A stretch of DNA of 64,000 nt from UBA2357 sp046295975 (lineage in GTDB: Bacteria > Pseudomonadota > Gammaproteobacteria > Burkholderiales > Rhodocyclaceae), in contig JBKBMG010000003.1 of NCBI GenBank assembly GCA_046295975.1, positions 1 to 64,000 of the forward strand. Reading direction: 5' to 3'. Made by a program: the position numbers and the translations under genes. Below are positions 24,638-33,388 of the stretch, piece by piece. How positions within the stretch are numbered: position 1 is the stretch's first letter; every line of letters begins with the position of its first letter. The notes under the pieces were generated by a model. That model saw only the letters and a program-made list of their open reading frames with translations. It made no database searches and was not told the DNA's origin.

Positions 24638-25883
24638 AACGCAAGGCCTCCGCGGGATTGACGCGCGACGCACGCCAGCTCGGGTACAAGGTGGCAACCA
24701 GCGTGAGCACGAAGGACAGCGAGACGATGGTGATCACATCGCTCGCCAGCACCTTGGACGGCAACTCGCTGATGTAATAGATTTCCTTGTTCCACAAGGT
24801 CGCGCCGGTCACCGCCTCCAGCGTCTTGATCACCAGGTCGACGTTGTGCGCCAGTACCAGGCCGCCCGCCACCCCCATGATCAGGCCGACGACGCCGATG
24901 ATCGCCCCCTGCAGCACGAACACCACCATCACGGAAGAAGGGCTCGCCCCCAGGGTGCGCAGAATGGCGATGTCGGCCAACTTCTCCTGTACCGCCATGA
25001 CCAGGGTGGACACGATGTTGAAGGCGGCGACCGCGACGATGAGGAACAGGATCACGGTCATCATCGTCTTCTCGAGCTGCACCGCGCGGAAGAAGTTGGC
25101 ATGGCTGCGCGTCCAGTCGCTGAGGAAGGCCGGCACCGTGATCATGCCGGCCAGCTCACGCGCGACACGCGGCGCACCGAACAAGTCGTCGAGCTTGAGG
25201 CGCACGCCGGTCACCGCATCGCCGAGGCGGTACAAGGTCTGGGCGTCATGCATGTGCACCAGAGCCAGGCCCGAGTCGTATTCGAACATGCCGGCCTCGA
25301 ACACGCCGACCACCTCGAACTGCTTGACCCGCGGCAGCACCGCCGCCGGCGTGACCAGCCCTTGCGGCGCGATCAAGGTAACCTTGTCCCCCATTCCCAC
25401 GCGCAGCGCGTAGGCCAGATCACGCCCCAGCACGATGCCGAAGCGCCCGGACTGGAGCGCATCCAGGCTGCCGATCTTCATATAGCGGGCGAAGTCCGCG
25501 ACGCGATCCTCGTCCGCCGGCAACACCCCCCGGATCAACGTGCCGCGCACATTCTGATCGAAGGACAGCATGCCCTGCTCCTGCACATAGGGCGCACTGG
25601 CGATCACGCTGGGATGGCGCTCGGCCTGATCGCCGACCACCTGCCACGCATCCAGCGCACCATCGTATCCGGTCACCTGGATATGCGAGGCCACGCCGAG
25701 GATACGGCTGCGCAGTTCTTCCTGAAAACCGTTCATCACTGACAGCACCACGATCAGCGCCGCCACGCCGAGCGCGGTACCGAGCATCGATACCAGTGAA
25801 ATGAAGGAGATGAAGCGGTTGCGCCCCTGCGCACGACGGCGCGAGCGGGTATAGCGCAGACCCACCAGAAATTCGTATCGCAT
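24630..25883 (-). CDS. lolC: Lipoprotein-releasing ABC transporter permease (LolC/LolE type)
   Basis: About 417 residues, the LolC/E length. The N-terminal span (ISLVSMLGTALGVAALIVVL) follows a basic SRRRAQGRNRF segment. A large periplasmic MacB_PCD-type domain (about 45-265) and three C-terminal spans follow. The ATG is preceded by AGGAT. Only one permease gene accompanies lolD; E. coli has lolC-lolD-lolE. Either a second permease lies elsewhere or this single protein acts as a homodimeric LolF-type permease. The sequence alone does not decide between LolC, LolE and LolF. Confidence 0.9.
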   Translation of the reverse strand: MRYEFLVGLRYTRSRRRAQGRNRFISFISLVSMLGTALGVAALIVVLSVMNGFQEELRSRILGVASHIQVTGYDGALDAWQVVGDQAERHPSVIASAPYVQEQGMLSFDQNVRGTLIRGVLPADEDRVADFARYMKIGSLDALQSGRFGIVLGRDLAYALRVGMGDKVTLIAPQGLVTPAAVLPRVKQFEVVGVFEAGMFEYDSGLALVHMHDAQTLYRLGDAVTGVRLKLDDLFGAPRVARELAGMITVPAFLSDWTRSHANFFRAVQLEKTMMTVILFLIVAVAAFNIVSTLVMAVQEKLADIAILRTLGASPSSVMVVFVLQGAIIGVVGLIMGVAGGLVLAHNVDLVIKTLEAVTGATLWNKEIYYISELPSKVLASDVITIVSLSFVLTLVATLYPSWRASRVNPAEALRYE

Positions 25884-25895
25884 GGGATGATCCTA

Positions 25896-26043
25896 GCAAC
25901 CGCAGTTGACCGCTTGTGACTGACCCGAAATCCAGATGAACGCTGCGTTGGCTGCCTTCGACAGACCTTGCCGATCGGAGCAGCGCGCTACGCACCCGAC
26001 TGCGGTTTCCAGGACGAATTCGTTGAAAGGCCGCCATTGTGCC
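25896..26043. repeat. Possible dispersed intergenic repeat remnant
   Basis: The gap between lolC and the Nudix gene contains sequence such as GTTGACCGCTTGTGACTGACC and CCGACTGCGGTTTCC. It is less GC-biased than its surroundings and resembles, from memory, the short degenerate elements with GACC/GGTC and TGACCCGAA-like blocks scattered in gaps of many beta- and gammaproteobacterial genomes. No protein or RNA gene is evident in the gap. Confidence 0.3.
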
Positions 26044-26179
26044 GCATCGGACGGGCAATTACACCCCTGCGGCGGGCCTAGCCGCGGCACGGGAAACGGC
26101 TTGTTGCACTTCGCGCGCTCAAGTCGCGCAGCGCGAACCGTGCAAAATGCCCCGGACGGGCACCCCGCTGCAGCGTGGA

Positions 26180-26749
26180 TCAGGCGCGCAAGCGAGGAAG
26201 CGCCAGGAACAGCGCCGAAATCGTCTTCGCGTCGGTGATCTCGCCCGCGTGCACCGCGGCTTCGGCCCCGTCCACCGCGAGCGTGAGCAATTCGAGAAAC
26301 TCGCCCTCGTCCCGCCTGTGTCCCTCGTAGGTCAGTCCCCGGGCCAGGAAGATCTCGATGCGCTCGTCGGAATAGCCAATGCACAGATGCATCACGCCAA
26401 GATGCGTCCACTCCGTGGCAACGTAGCCGGTTTCCTCCAGCAGTTCGCGTCGAGCGCAATCCAGGGCGGGCTCGCCCGGATCGATCTTGCCCGCCGGAAG
26501 CTCGAGGAAGGCCCGCCGCAGCGGGTAGCGGAACTGGCGCTCGAATACCAGCGCCCCGTCGGGCAACTGTGCCACCACCACCACCGCGCCGGGGTGACGG
26601 ACATACTCGCGCACCGCTTCACCGCCGTCCGGCAGGCGCACCCGATCGCGAAGAACCTTGAGCAGCACACCGTCGAATACCTGCTCGGAGGCGATCTGGG
26701 TCTCGGTCAGCGGATCGAGTGCCGCCTCGTCGTGGTCGCGTTCGCTCAC
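26180..26749 (-). CDS. nudF: Nudix hydrolase, ADP-ribose pyrophosphatase type
   Basis: About 189 residues. The Nudix box is intact: GKIDPGEPALDCARRELLEE near 85-105 followed by TGYV (consensus GX5EX7REUXEEXGU). The upstream proline-rich approach (FLELPAGK) matches the ADP-ribose pyrophosphatase subfamily, which hydrolyses ADP-ribose to AMP and ribose 5-phosphate. I chose the GTG at 26749 because GAGGGG sits upstream at good spacing; a start at 26779 is also open. It follows nuoN by about 44 bases in the same direction and may be the tail of the nuo operon. Confidence 0.88.
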   Translation of the reverse strand: MSERDHDEAALDPLTETQIASEQVFDGVLLKVLRDRVRLPDGGEAVREYVRHPGAVVVVAQLPDGALVFERQFRYPLRRAFLELPAGKIDPGEPALDCARRELLEETGYVATEWTHLGVMHLCIGYSDERIEIFLARGLTYEGHRRDEGEFLELLTLAVDGAEAAVHAGEITDAKTISALFLALPRLRA

Positions 26750-26792
26750 CAAATACCCCTCGCAGCGTCCCCGTCGCAACGCGGCGGCGGCG

Positions 26793-28262
26793 TCACAGCG
26801 ACTCCAGCAGCGCCATTGTGCACAGCGTCATCAAGCCCTGCGGCAGCAGGCCCAGCAACGCGATCGACAGCGCGTTGACCGACAGCAATACGCGCACATC
26901 CGCCGGCGCGTGGATGGGCGCGGTATCTTCGGGTTCGTCGAAATACATCACCTTGACCACCCGCAAGTAGTAGAAGGCGCCCACCAGCGACATCACCACC
27001 GCCAGCACCGCCAGCCAGATATAGCCGGCGGCGACCACCGCCTGGAGCACCGACAGCTTGGCGAAGAAACCGATGAAGAACGGAATGCCCGCCATCGAGA
27101 ACATGGTGATCATCATCATCGCCGCGTACCAGGGGCTGCGCTTGTTGAGACCCTTGAAGTCGTCGATGTGTTCGGCCTCGAAACCGGCGCGTGACAACAG
27201 GATCACCATGCCGAAGGAGGCCAGGCTCATGATCACGTAGGACACGGCGTAGAACATGGCCGAGCTATAGGCGTTGATCGCGAAGTGACGGTCACCGTCC
27301 ACCACCCCGGACAGCAGGCCGAGCAGCACGAAGCCCATGTGCGAGATGCCCGAGTAGGCCAGCATGCGCTTGATATTGCTCTGCGCGATCGCGGCAAGGT
27401 TGCCGAGTACCAGCGACGCCACCGCCAGGAACATCATCATCGACTGCCACTGGTCGGCCAGTTCCAGCAGGCCGTAGACCAGAATACGCACGGTAATCGC
27501 AAAGGCGGCCAGCTTGGGCGCCGCGGCGATCATCATCGTGACGGCACTCGGTGCACCGTGATAGACATCGGGCACCCACATGTGGAACGGCACGACCCCG
27601 AGCTTGAAGGCCAGGCCGGCCATCACGAACACCAGGCCGAACATCAGCACCGTCTTGTTGGCCGACTGATGATAGATGGCCTGCATGATGCCACCGAAGT
27701 CCATACTGCCGGTGGCCCCGTAAATCATGGACATGCCATACAGCAGCAAGCCGGAAGCGAGCGCGCCGAGCACGAAGTACTTCATCGCCGCCTCGGTGGA
27801 ACGCGCCGAGTCACGGTCGAAGGCCACCATCGCGTAGAGCGACAGCGACATCATTTCCAGCCCCATGTACACCGACAGCAAGTGGTTGGCGGTGACCATC
27901 ACCATCATCCCCAGCGTCATCAGCAACGCCAGCAGGAAGAACTCCGGGCGATCGATGTTGCGGTCGGCGAGATAGCCACGGCCATACAGCAACGCTGCGG
28001 CCACCGAGAAGTAGATGAAGAGCTTGAGCAGGTCGCCGAACAGATCGGCCACGAACATGTTGCTGAAGGTGTATTGCGTTCCGGGCTCCATCGTCCAGAT
28101 GGTGACGAAGGCCGCGCCGATCAGGGTCGCCTGGGTCAGGTAGTAGCTCAGTTCGCGCGCGATGCTGCGGGCGAAGGTGAAGGCAAGCATGATCACCAGC
28201 GCCATCACCGCCACGAATATCTCGGCGGCCGCGGGGTAGAAGTCAGGAACGACAAAATTCAT
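26793..28262 (-). CDS. nuoN: NADH-quinone oxidoreductase subunit N
   Basis: Antiporter-like membrane subunit of complex I, about 489 residues with about 14 predicted spans. PFHMWVPDVYHGAPSAVT near 228 is the broken-helix proton channel signature shared with NuoL and NuoM. It is the last subunit gene of the 14-gene operon and begins 36 bases after the nuoM stop. Confidence 0.97.
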   Translation of the reverse strand: MNFVVPDFYPAAAEIFVAVMALVIMLAFTFARSIARELSYYLTQATLIGAAFVTIWTMEPGTQYTFSNMFVADLFGDLLKLFIYFSVAAALLYGRGYLADRNIDRPEFFLLALLMTLGMMVMVTANHLLSVYMGLEMMSLSLYAMVAFDRDSARSTEAAMKYFVLGALASGLLLYGMSMIYGATGSMDFGGIMQAIYHQSANKTVLMFGLVFVMAGLAFKLGVVPFHMWVPDVYHGAPSAVTMMIAAAPKLAAFAITVRILVYGLLELADQWQSMMMFLAVASLVLGNLAAIAQSNIKRMLAYSGISHMGFVLLGLLSGVVDGDRHFAINAYSSAMFYAVSYVIMSLASFGMVILLSRAGFEAEHIDDFKGLNKRSPWYAAMMMITMFSMAGIPFFIGFFAKLSVLQAVVAAGYIWLAVLAVVMSLVGAFYYLRVVKVMYFDEPEDTAPIHAPADVRVLLSVNALSIALLGLLPQGLMTLCTMALLESL

Positions 28263-28298
28263 CTTCTTATCAGTCCGGAAATGGGTTTCGGCGCCCGA

Positions 28299-29780
28299 TC
28301 AGAGCTTGCTCACCGCGACATGGCGCAGCAATTCGTTGACCGAGGCGTGCATCACCTCGGTGAAGGGGAAGGGATACACCCCCATTGCGAGCACGCACAG
28401 CGCGAGAATCGCGAGAAACGCGAACTCGCGGCCGTTGATGTCCTCGAGCTCGGCGACGTGCTTGTTGGCAACCGCGCCGAACACCACCCGCTTGTACATC
28501 CACAACGTATAGGCCGCACCCAGGATCAGCGTGGTGGCAGCGAGGAAGGCGACCCAGAAGTTGAACTGCACCGCACCCAGGATGACCATGAACTCGCCGA
28601 CGAAGCCGCTGGTACCCGGCAGGCCGGCGTTGGCCATGGCGAACAGCATGAAGAAGGCGGCGAATTTCGGCATCTTGTTCACCACGCCGCCGTAGTCGGC
28701 GATATTGCGCGAATGCATGCGGTCGTAGAGCACGCCGATGCACAGGAACATCGCGCCCGAGACGAAGCCGTGGGAGATCATCTGCACCAGCGCGCCCTCG
28801 ATGCCGAGCTGGTTGAACATGAAGAAGCCCAGGGTGACGAAGCCCATGTGGGCGATCGACGAATAGGCCACCAGCTTCTTCATGTCGGTCTGCACCAGCG
28901 CGACGAAGCCGATGTAGACCACCGCGATCAGCGACAGCGTGATCACGATCGGCGCCATCGCCTGGGCGGCATCGGGCACGATCGGCAGCGAGAAACGCAG
29001 GAAGCCGTAGGCGCCGAGCTTGAGCGCGATGGCCGCCAGCACCACCGACCCGCCAGTTGGCGCTTCGACGTGGGCGTCCGGCAACCAGGTGTGCACCGGC
29101 CACATCGGCACCTTCACCGCGAAGGCGATGAAGAAGGCCCAGAACACCAGCGTCTGCGGCGTCATGCCGAGCGGCAACTGGTGCCACTCCAGAATGCTGA
29201 AACTGCCGCCCGCCTCCATGAACAGGTACAAAAGCGCCACCAGCATCAGCAACGAGCCGGCCAGGGTATAGAGAAAGAACTTGATCGCCGCATAGACGCG
29301 GTTGGCCCCACCCCATACGCCGATGATGAGGTACAACGGGATCAGTGAGGCTTCGAAGAAAACGTAGAACAACACCCCGTCGAGCGCGGAGAAAATGCCG
29401 TTCATCAGCCCCGACATGATCAGGAAAGCCGCCATGTACTGGGCCACCTTGTCCTGGATCACCTGCCAGCCGGCCAGCACCACCATGATGGTGATGAAGG
29501 CGTTGAGCACCACGAAGAGCATCGAGATGCCGTCCACCCCGAGGTGGTAGTTGATGTTGAAGCGCGGAATCCAGTTCGAGTACTCCTGGAACTGCATCGC
29601 GCTGGTGGTGGTGTCGAACAGCGCGAACAGCGGCACGGTCACCGCAAACGCGGCGATCGCGATCACGAGCGACAGCATTCTCGCCATCGGCGCATTGCGA
29701 TCCGAACCCGTGGCCAGCACGAGCAGTCCGCCCAGGATCGGAATCCATATCGCCAGGCTGAGGAGTGGCATACCCGTCAT
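28299..29780 (-). CDS. nuoM: NADH-quinone oxidoreductase subunit M
   Basis: Antiporter-like proton-pumping subunit of complex I, about 493 residues. VHTWLPDAHVEAPTGGSV near 227 is the conserved channel motif, and about 14 spans are predicted. The ATG at 29780 has a GGAAAG site upstream; an internal ATG three codons in is an alternative. It lies between nuoL (76-base gap) and nuoN. Confidence 0.97.
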   Translation of the reverse strand: MTGMPLLSLAIWIPILGGLLVLATGSDRNAPMARMLSLVIAIAAFAVTVPLFALFDTTTSAMQFQEYSNWIPRFNINYHLGVDGISMLFVVLNAFITIMVVLAGWQVIQDKVAQYMAAFLIMSGLMNGIFSALDGVLFYVFFEASLIPLYLIIGVWGGANRVYAAIKFFLYTLAGSLLMLVALLYLFMEAGGSFSILEWHQLPLGMTPQTLVFWAFFIAFAVKVPMWPVHTWLPDAHVEAPTGGSVVLAAIALKLGAYGFLRFSLPIVPDAAQAMAPIVITLSLIAVVYIGFVALVQTDMKKLVAYSSIAHMGFVTLGFFMFNQLGIEGALVQMISHGFVSGAMFLCIGVLYDRMHSRNIADYGGVVNKMPKFAAFFMLFAMANAGLPGTSGFVGEFMVILGAVQFNFWVAFLAATTLILGAAYTLWMYKRVVFGAVANKHVAELEDINGREFAFLAILALCVLAMGVYPFPFTEVMHASVNELLRHVAVSKL

Positions 29781-29856
29781 TGTTGTTGCTTTCCGTTGAT
29801 GACGCCAAGCGGCGTGCGTTGGTGTTCTGTCGGCGTGGGTCGTGTCGTCGTCCGGG

Positions 29857-31896
29857 TCATCCGAGGCTGAACCAGAAGGTCAGCATCACGAATACCCCGA
29901 TGATCATCGCGAACGCGTACTGGTACAGGTGTCCGGTCTGGACCAGACGGCTGATCTGAGCGATCCAGCCGACCAGTCGGGCCGTGCCGTTCACCGCCAC
30001 GCCGTCGATCAGCGCGCGGTCGCCGAAGCGCCACAGCCCGCTGCCGAGCAGACGCGAACCGCCGGCAAACACCACTTCGTTGAAGCGGTCGAAGTAGTAC
30101 TTGTTGTCCAGCACCCGGTACACCGCCGCGAAGCGCGCCTGAATCCAGGCCGGGATGTCCGGCCGGCGCATGTAGAAGTACCACGCCAGCCCCACGCCGC
30201 CCGCCGCCAGCCAGAACGGCGCGGTCTGCAGCCCGTGCAAGGCCATGCCGGCCGGGCCGTGGAAGGCCGCCGCGAGTTCCGACAAGCCGACATGATTGTC
30301 GCCGACGAAGATGACGTTCTCGAACCAGGTGCCGAACAGCATCGGTTCGATGGTGAAAAAGCCGATCAACACCGATGGAATCGCCAGCAGGATCAGCGGC
30401 ACCGTCACCACCCTGGGCGACTCGTGCGGTTTCTGGCCCGGTGCCAGGCCATGATGGTGGTCGTCGCCATGGGCGTGATCGTCGCCATGCTCGTCCTGCG
30501 CATGCCCGTCGCCATGGCCGTGACCGTGGTGGGCGAGGCCGAAGCGCTCCTTGCCGTGGAACACCAGGAAGTACATGCGGAAGGAGTAGAAGGCGGTGAC
30601 GAAGACGCCCGCCAGCACGCACACCAGCGCATAGCCGGCGCCCGGAATGGTGGCCGCATGCACTGCCTCTATGATCGAGTCCTTGGAGTAGAAGCCGGAG
30701 AAGAACGGAAAGCCGATCAACGCCAGTGAGCCCAGCAGCGAGGTCATCCAGGTGATGGGCATGTACTTCCACAACCCGCCCATGTTGCGCATGTCCTGGT
30801 CGTGATGCATGCCGATGATCACCGAGCCGGCGCCGAGGAACAGCAATGCCTTGAAGAAGGCGTGGGTCATCAGGTGGAACACCGCCGCCGAGTAGGCCGA
30901 CACGCCCAGCGCCACGGTCATGTAGCCGAGCTGCGAGAGCGTGGAATAGGCCACCACGCGCTTGATGTCGTTTTGCACGATGCCCAGGAAACCCATGAAC
31001 AAAGCGGTGGTGGCACCGATCACCAGTACGAAGGACAGGGCCACGTCCGACAGCTCGAACAGCGGCGACATCCGCGCCACCATGAAGATGCCGGCGGTCA
31101 CCATGGTCGCCGCGTGGATCAGCGCCGAGATCGGGGTCGGGCCCTCCATCGAGTCGGGCAGCCACACATGCAGCGGCACCTGCGCGGACTTGCCCATCGC
31201 GCCGATGAACAGACAGATGCAGATCGCGGTGATCAACGGCCAGCCGGTCACGGCCATGTCCATCGCCGCCAGCGACTCCGCCTTGGCGAAGACTTCGGCA
31301 TAGTTGAGGCTGCCCGCGTAGGCGGCAATCAGGCCGATCCCGAGCAGGAAGCCGAAATCGCCGACACGGTTGACCAGAAAAGCCTTGAGGTTGGCGTAGA
31401 TCGCGGTCGGGCGCTGATACCAGAATCCAATCAACAGGTAGGACACCAGCCCCACCGCTTCCCAGCCGAAGAACAGCTGCAGGAAGTTGTTCGACATCAC
31501 CAGCATCAGCATGGAGAAGGTGAACAACGAGATATAGCTGAAGAAGCGCTGATAGCCAGGGTCTTCCGACATATAGCCGATGGTGTAGATGTGCACCATC
31601 AGCGACACGAAGGTCACCACCAGCATCATCATCACGGTGAGCGAATCGATCAGGAAACCGATTTCGAAGTGGATGCCGCCGGCGACCATCCAGGTATAGA
31701 TCGTGCCGTTGAAGGTATTGCCCGCCTGAACGTCGCGGAACACCGCCACCGAGGCCAGGAACGACACCAGCACACCGAGTATGGTGACCACGTGCGCGCC
31801 ACGCCGGCCGATGGCCTTGCCGAACAGCCCCGCCAGGATCGCGCCCGCAAGCGGCGCCAGCGCCACCAGGAGATAAACCGATTTCATGTCCGTCAT
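29857..31896 (-). CDS. nuoL: NADH-quinone oxidoreductase subunit L
   Basis: The distal proton-pumping subunit of complex I, about 679 residues with about 16 spans. VHVWLPDSMEGPTPISALIH near 242 is the channel motif. The C terminus carries the long lateral-helix region typical of NuoL. A His/Asp/Gly-rich insertion occupies roughly residues 447-482, between two membrane segments, with more than a dozen histidines. The ATG at 31896 has AGGAAG upstream; a second ATG lies three codons in. Twelve bases separate it from nuoK. Confidence 0.97.
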   Translation of the reverse strand: MTDMKSVYLLVALAPLAGAILAGLFGKAIGRRGAHVVTILGVLVSFLASVAVFRDVQAGNTFNGTIYTWMVAGGIHFEIGFLIDSLTVMMMLVVTFVSLMVHIYTIGYMSEDPGYQRFFSYISLFTFSMLMLVMSNNFLQLFFGWEAVGLVSYLLIGFWYQRPTAIYANLKAFLVNRVGDFGFLLGIGLIAAYAGSLNYAEVFAKAESLAAMDMAVTGWPLITAICICLFIGAMGKSAQVPLHVWLPDSMEGPTPISALIHAATMVTAGIFMVARMSPLFELSDVALSFVLVIGATTALFMGFLGIVQNDIKRVVAYSTLSQLGYMTVALGVSAYSAAVFHLMTHAFFKALLFLGAGSVIIGMHHDQDMRNMGGLWKYMPITWMTSLLGSLALIGFPFFSGFYSKDSIIEAVHAATIPGAGYALVCVLAGVFVTAFYSFRMYFLVFHGKERFGLAHHGHGHGDGHAQDEHGDDHAHGDDHHHGLAPGQKPHESPRVVTVPLILLAIPSVLIGFFTIEPMLFGTWFENVIFVGDNHVGLSELAAAFHGPAGMALHGLQTAPFWLAAGGVGLAWYFYMRRPDIPAWIQARFAAVYRVLDNKYYFDRFNEVVFAGGSRLLGSGLWRFGDRALIDGVAVNGTARLVGWIAQISRLVQTGHLYQYAFAMIIGVFVMLTFWFSLG

Positions 31897-31908
31897 CGCG
31901 CTGCTTCC

Positions 31909-32214
31909 TTAGCCCTTGAGACTGTCCAGATCATCCACATGGATGGTCCGCAGGTTGCGGAACAACACCACCAGGATCGCCAGGCCGATGGCGGCCTCGG
32001 CCGCGGCGACGGTGAGGATGAAGAACACGAAGATCTGACCGGCAAGATCGCCGAGGTAATGCGAGAACGCGATGAAGTTGAGGTTCACCGCGAGCAGCAT
32101 CAACTCGATCGCCATCAGCAGCACGATCAGGTTCTTGCGGTTCAGGAATATCCCGACCACGCTGATCGCGAACAGGATCGCGCCCAGAATGAGATAGTGG
32201 GAAAGCGACAGCAT
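31909..32214 (-). CDS. nuoK: NADH-quinone oxidoreductase subunit K
   Basis: Small membrane subunit of complex I, 101 residues with three spans. The two conserved buried glutamates are visible in MAIELMLLAVN (near 36) and AAAEAAIGLA (near 72). The ATG at 32214 is chosen because an AGGGGGG site precedes it and MLSLSHYL is the usual start; 14 further upstream codons are open but not family-like. Confidence 0.97.
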   Translation of the reverse strand: MLSLSHYLILGAILFAISVVGIFLNRKNLIVLLMAIELMLLAVNLNFIAFSHYLGDLAGQIFVFFILTVAAAEAAIGLAILVVLFRNLRTIHVDDLDSLKG

Positions 32215-32259
32215 CAATAACCCCCCTGAATGCCCCGGCCGTCCAGGCCGCGACAATGC

Positions 32260-32862
32260 TTATTCTTTTTCCGTCGGCATCGACACCAGACGCACCCGGT
32301 CCTTGCGCCGGACCCCCACCTGCAACGCAGGATCGATGGCCTTGACGCCCTTGCGCTTGCGCAAGGTCAGCGTCACCGCCGCGACCATCGCCACCAGCAG
32401 CACCAGCGAGGCCAGTTCGAACGGATACACATAATCGGTGTAGAGCAGGCGGCCGATTTCACGGGTATTGGAGTGATCGGCGCCGGCCGCGGGCGGCGCG
32501 GGCATCGCATCCGCGCCGAAGTAGCGGCCGCCGAGCACCAGCGCCATCTCGATCACCATCAGAATGCCGACCAGCGCGCCCACCGGCAGATAGCTCCAGA
32601 AGCCCTGCCGGATCCGGTCGATGTTGATGTCCAGCATCATCACCACGAACAGGAACAGCACCATGACCGCGCCCACATAGACGAGCACCAGCGTGATCGC
32701 GAGGAACTCGGCCTCGAGCAGCATCCAGATGCCGCTCGCCGAGACGAAGGACAACACCAGGAACAGCGCCGCGTGAATGGGGTTGCGCGCAGTGATCACG
32801 CGCAGGGCCGCGAACACCAGGATCGCCGCCAGTACGTAGAAGACGAAGGTCTTGAATTCCAT
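32260..32862 (-). CDS. nuoJ: NADH-quinone oxidoreductase subunit J
   Basis: Membrane subunit of complex I, about 200 residues with five spans. The N-terminal AILVFAALRVITARNPIHAA and the following helices are characteristic. The C-terminal 30 residues are basic and presumably cytosolic. It lies between nuoI (33-base gap) and nuoK (45-base gap). Confidence 0.96.
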   Translation of the reverse strand: MEFKTFVFYVLAAILVFAALRVITARNPIHAALFLVLSFVSASGIWMLLEAEFLAITLVLVYVGAVMVLFLFVVMMLDINIDRIRQGFWSYLPVGALVGILMVIEMALVLGGRYFGADAMPAPPAAGADHSNTREIGRLLYTDYVYPFELASLVLLVAMVAAVTLTLRKRKGVKAIDPALQVGVRRKDRVRLVSMPTEKE

Positions 32863-32895
32863 GTTCTCATCGGCGCCGCATCGCGGCGCCCTCCC

Positions 32896-33381
32896 TTATC
32901 GGTACTTGGCGTCGGCTTCCCGGTCGGCGGCAATCTGGGCCTCGTGCTTGTCACCCACCGCCAGCAGCATCTGCTTGGTGTAGTAGAGGTCGCCACGCTT
33001 CTCGCCGTGGTATTCGAACACCCGCGTCTCCACGATCGCATCAACCGGACAGGCTTCCTCGCAGAAGCCGCAGAAGATGCACTTGGTCAGGTCGATGTCG
33101 TAACGCGTGGTGCGGCGCGAGCCGTCGTCACGCTGATCCGACTCGATGGTGATCGCCATCGCCGGGCAGACCGCCTCGCACAGCTTGCACGCGATGCAGC
33201 GCTCCTCGCCGTTCGGATAGCGACGCAGCGCGTGCAAACCACGGAAACGATGGCTTTGCGGCGTCTTCTCCTCGGGAAACTGCACGGTGATCTTGCGTGC
33301 GAACAAGTGCCGGCCGGTCAGTGCCATGCCCTTGACCAGTTCCTTGAGGAACAGACTGCCGATGTAATCCTTGGCACCCAT
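32896..33381 (-). CDS. nuoI: NADH-quinone oxidoreductase subunit I (2x[4Fe-4S])
   Basis: Peripheral-arm ferredoxin-like subunit, about 161 residues. Two cluster motifs, CIACKLCEAVCP near 60 and CIFCGFCEEACP near 99, bind the N6a and N6b clusters that pass electrons toward NuoB. All eight cysteines are present. It begins seven bases after nuoH. Confidence 0.98.
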   Translation of the reverse strand: MGAKDYIGSLFLKELVKGMALTGRHLFARKITVQFPEEKTPQSHRFRGLHALRRYPNGEERCIACKLCEAVCPAMAITIESDQRDDGSRRTTRYDIDLTKCIFCGFCEEACPVDAIVETRVFEYHGEKRGDLYYTKQMLLAVGDKHEAQIAADREADAKYR

Positions 33382-33388
33382 CTCGGTC

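Noticed and set aside
25893..26459. 188-codon minus-strand frame between lolC and the Nudix gene
   Set aside because: It runs out of frame through the 5' part of the Nudix gene, is Arg-rich, and has no family features or ribosome-binding site.
30420..30560. His-codon-rich stretch in nuoL as a CRISPR or simple tandem repeat
   Set aside because: The repeats are irregular CAT/GAT/GGC codon runs within an intact reading frame, with no spacers or exact repeat unit.
27285..32220. Several long His/Arg/Gln-rich frames opposite nuoN-nuoL
   Set aside because: These are antisense to hydrophobic transmembrane codons, which produce such composition. No start sites or motifs support them.
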